IMG/VR virus record: IMGVR_UViG_3300032286_001864
Coordinates: 17,949-81,948 of that record
Length of the DNA stretch: 64,000 nt
From: a virus
Strand: one strand, 5' to 3'
The translations under genes and the position numbers were made by a program. The notes under the pieces were generated by a model, which ran no database searches, was not told where the DNA came from, and saw only the letters and a list, made by a program, of their open reading frames with translations. How positions within the stretch are numbered: the stretch's first letter is position 1; every line of letters begins with the position of its first letter. Of the stretch, positions 62,284 to 64,000 are shown piece by piece.

Positions 62284-62974
62284 GAGGGGTCAGTCGGTGG
62301 GTGTAGTTCTCTTCCTCCAGGCGGCACCTAATGGAGGCAAGGTCAGCAGCTGCTTGACCGGTGAGGTCGGCAGCGCTGTAGAGCCAGTCCTCGAGGTCGC
62401 CGGTCTCGGAATGTCCGGTGGCGATGGATTCTTCGAAGGCCGACCAGTTGTCAGAGGCGACTAGGTCTGCGTAGGCAGCCAGGACGGCGCCGACGTGGTT
62501 GTGGTCCCACTCGTCGGTAGGCGGCCATTCGGTGATGTCATCGGGATAGGAGGAGCGGAAGCCGGAGCGAGAGGTGAACATCTCGCGGACTTTGCGAGCA
62601 AGGGCCTCGCCGCGAACGGCGTGCATCATGCGGCCGAGGTCCTGGTGCGAGACCGACGCAAAAATGCGATCGGTCTCGAAGTTGTAGAACCTGGGAGAGA
62701 CCATCTCCTCGAAGACAAGGGATGGCAGCTCCAGCTTCTCCCGAAGGATGGAGACGTAGTTCTCGGCGTAGCGCTGGAAGACGTCGCCGTAGGAGGCATG
62801 ATCGAAGAACATGTCCAGCAGGCTGTTGTAGGGGTTGCCGTTGCTGTCAGAGAACAGCTGTTCTTCGGCGTGATCAACAGCGTCGCTGTGCCATGAGCCG
62901 GCGAACCCGGCGAATGGGACCAGTGCGGAGAAGGTGTCGCGCTTGGTGTCAGTCGCTTGGAGGGTTGTTGTCAT
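62273..62974 (-). CDS. Hypothetical protein, F..LVPF.GF..S.H type
   Basis: 233 residues from ATG 62974. FSALVPFAGFAGSWHSDAVDHAEEQLF at the start and EEMVSPRFYNFETDRIFASVS in the middle follow a pattern common in phage and plasmid proteins of unknown function (PF.GFY.S..; SPR.YNF.TDRI). It might have an antirestriction-type role; this is not demonstrated. Confidence 0.65.
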   Translation of the reverse strand: MTTTLQATDTKRDTFSALVPFAGFAGSWHSDAVDHAEEQLFSDSNGNPYNSLLDMFFDHASYGDVFQRYAENYVSILREKLELPSLVFEEMVSPRFYNFETDRIFASVSHQDLGRMMHAVRGEALARKVREMFTSRSGFRSSYPDDITEWPPTDEWDHNHVGAVLAAYADLVASDNWSAFEESIATGHSETGDLEDWLYSAADLTGQAAADLASIRCRLEEENYTHRLTPHAE

Positions 62975-63239
62975 GAGGCAGTTCGCAGTGGGCGATGGGG
63001 TATTGCCGCTGGGACGGCAGGTCATTCAGGTGGCCGGCGTAGGCCTCCTCGAGGGAGGACCGGGTGCAGCCTGGGCCGACAGCCAGGGCAGAGCAGAGGC
63101 CGTGGGCAGATGAATCAAGGGCCTGGTTCTGGAACAAGACCAGGTGCGTGGCGCCCCGGTGGCTGGCGAGACGCCTGAGGCTGTCGTGCACTTCGGGGTG
63201 GAAGTGAGACGCCAGCTGGGGATAGGAGATTTGCTTCAC
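62949..63239 (-). CDS. Hypothetical 96-residue protein
   Basis: GTG 63239. QISYPQLASHFHPEVHDSLRRLASHRGATHLVLFQNQALDSSAHGLCSALAVGPGCT, then LNDLPSQRQYP. This LDSS.....VG....LNDLPSQRQYP pattern recurs in small phage-associated proteins. Unknown. Confidence 0.65.
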   Translation of the reverse strand: MKQISYPQLASHFHPEVHDSLRRLASHRGATHLVLFQNQALDSSAHGLCSALAVGPGCTRSSLEEAYAGHLNDLPSQRQYPIAHCELPHDNNPPSD

Positions 63240-63240
63240 T

Positions 63241-63549
63241 TCAGGTGTAGGCGAGGGCGAGGGAGTTGCGTTCTTCAACGGTGGGCGCGTCGGTGCCGAC
63301 CTGGGGTTCCTCAAGGCAGGCCTCGAGGATTGGCTTGCTGCAGTGGCTGCAGGTGATGTCGCTATCGCCCCAGTCGACGGAGATGTCGACGAGGCACCAG
63401 CCGTCGGAACCGGTGGTGGTGGCGATCCACTTGCGCTCCGTTCGGCAGCAGTCAGGGGTGACGCCCTAGCGGGGGTATAGCCCCGGCCAGGTGAGGGGAC
63501 TGGCGGCGATGTCGTCCGCCAAGCGGAGGGAGAGGGATTGGGTTGTCAC
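63241..63549 (-). pseudogene. Zinc-motif protein interrupted by an in-frame TAG
   Basis: GTG 63549 (GTGA overlap with the upstream gene) to TGA 63241 is one frame of 103 codons, except for TAG at 63468-63466. The first part LADDIAASPLTWPGLYPR and the second PDCCRTERKWIATTTGSDGWCLVDISVDWGDSDITCSHC look like a single known-type small protein (WPGGYP..., CC..E, ..DGW....NWED, C.HC). The second half has no start codon of its own. A nonsense mutation, readthrough or sequencing error are the options. Confidence 0.65.
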
Positions 63550-64000
63550 GATTGGGCCGCATTCAGCACGGACTGGAGGTAGACGCGTGCGTCCCAGTTG
63601 CCGTCCCAGAAGTGGGATTGGGCGTCTGGCCCAAGCAGCAGAAGAGCAGCGATTGGAGCGCCAAGGGCTTGCTCCAGGACGGCACCGAGCGGTCCCGCCT
63701 GGTGAATAGCCCAACCGCCAATGCAGTGGACCGTGTCGCAAGTGTGCCACGACTCCATTTCAAGGGCATCGGGCTCGGCTAGTGCAGCCGCCGCCGCGGC
63801 GACAAGCCGCTCAGCGGAGTCAGCGACGATAGGTATTCCTCGGGCACCGTTCAGATTGGCGCCGCGCAGGACGACGCCGCGCAGGTCGGCGTCGCTCAGG
63901 TCGGCGCCGCGCAGGTCGGCGTCGCTCAGGTCGGCGCCGCGCAGGACGACGCCGCGCAGGTCGGCGTCGCTCAGGTCGGCGCCGCGCAGGACGACGCCGC
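63546..64000 (-). CDS. Pentapeptide-repeat protein, cut by right window edge
   Basis: The N-terminus lies beyond 64000. Visible residues start with pentapeptide repeats A(D/N)L(R/S)x (LRGADLSDADLRGVVLRGANLNGA), which form a right-handed quadrilateral beta-helix. Then comes a helical spacer (AERLVAAAAAALAEPDALEM), and a C-terminal domain with WHTCDTVHCIGGWAIHQAGPLG, then LLLGPDAQSHFWDGNWD. The CDT.HC.GGW domain often accompanies pentapeptide or channel-like repeats. Such beta-helices can mimic DNA, so a topoisomerase or enzyme inhibitor is possible, not shown. Confidence 0.85.
   Translation of the reverse strand, partial: GVVLRGADLSDADLRGVVLRGADLSDADLRGADLSDADLRGVVLRGANLNGARGIPIVADSAERLVAAAAAALAEPDALEMESWHTCDTVHCIGGWAIHQAGPLGAVLEQALGAPIAALLLLGPDAQSHFWDGNWDARVYLQSVLNAAQS
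63860..64000 (-). repeat. Short-period coding repeats of pentapeptide gene
   Basis: GGCGCCGACCTGAGCGACGC and GGCGTCGTCCTGCGCGGCGC units alternate with near-identical DNA over at least 130 bp, so the repeat number probably changes by slippage. Confidence 0.85.

Noticed and set aside
63466-63468. Recoding of TAG as sense codon in this phage
   Set aside because: Many genes end in TAG at sensible positions and no suppressor tRNA was seen.
63860-64000. Short direct repeats resembling a CRISPR array
   Set aside because: Units are in frame and encode pentapeptide A(D/N)LxG repeats; no spacers.

Overview
The window reads as a piece of a large, GC-rich double-stranded DNA phage genome. Genes are short and packed, with 1-11 nt start/stop overlaps. 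A head and tail block, lysis genes, replication and nucleotide genes, and long runs of small unknown proteins are all present. A cyanobacterial host (freshwater Synechococcus/Cyanobium type) is inferred. The reasons are two NblA-like (phycobilisome-degradation) small proteins, a serine recombinase resembling the cyanobacterial XisF group, and small-protein families that I associate with cyanobacteria and their phages. A serine recombinase and a helix-turn-helix regulator make a temperate or formerly temperate lifestyle possible. No terminase, portal or DNA polymerase is seen, so the genome must extend beyond the window. No tRNA, rRNA or CRISPR array was recognised.
Layout: 0-2 kb, minus strand: a virion-like gene cut by the left edge, a small protein and a LAGLIDADG-type homing endonuclease directly next to the major capsid gene. 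2-19.7 kb, plus strand: capsid, virion and tail-fibre genes, then an NblA-like gene, a lytic transglycosylase and a holin-like protein; a zinc-ribbon gene and the serine recombinase lie inside this block on the opposite strand. 19.6-28.1 kb, minus: a Dam-like protein, ThyX, HNH, a metallopeptidase-like membrane protein, many tiny coupled genes, a deaminase-like protein and dNMP kinase. 28.1-28.8 kb: the only long gene-free stretch, rich in repeats and a candidate origin. 29-32.1 kb, minus: a primase-helicase fusion. 32.3-37.7 kb, plus: regulator, then membrane/virion-like proteins, SLOG protein and HNH. 37.7-42.9 kb, minus: PD-(D/E)XK nuclease, SSB and clamp-like proteins. 43.7-61 kb, minus: about 40 small genes (GP88, DUF6927, DUF6915, DUF6878, GHKL ATPase, DUF932, Gp157). 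61-64 kb: mixed small genes, ending in a pentapeptide-repeat protein cut by the right edge.
Expression signals differ by region. Plus-strand transcription units, mostly structural, are preceded by a TAGNNT box 20-60 nt before the start codon without a recognisable -35. The minus-strand accessory block uses hairpins, a 17-nt repeated stem-loop element and pyrimidine-rich leaders without Shine-Dalgarno sequences. The SSB operon has an ordinary sigma70-like promoter overlapped by an inverted repeat that recurs beside the regulator gene. The most unusual material is the accessory block at 46-61 kb, with its repeated stop-codon hairpin, its decaying tandem paralogues and a GHKL ATPase fused to a putative metalloprotease.
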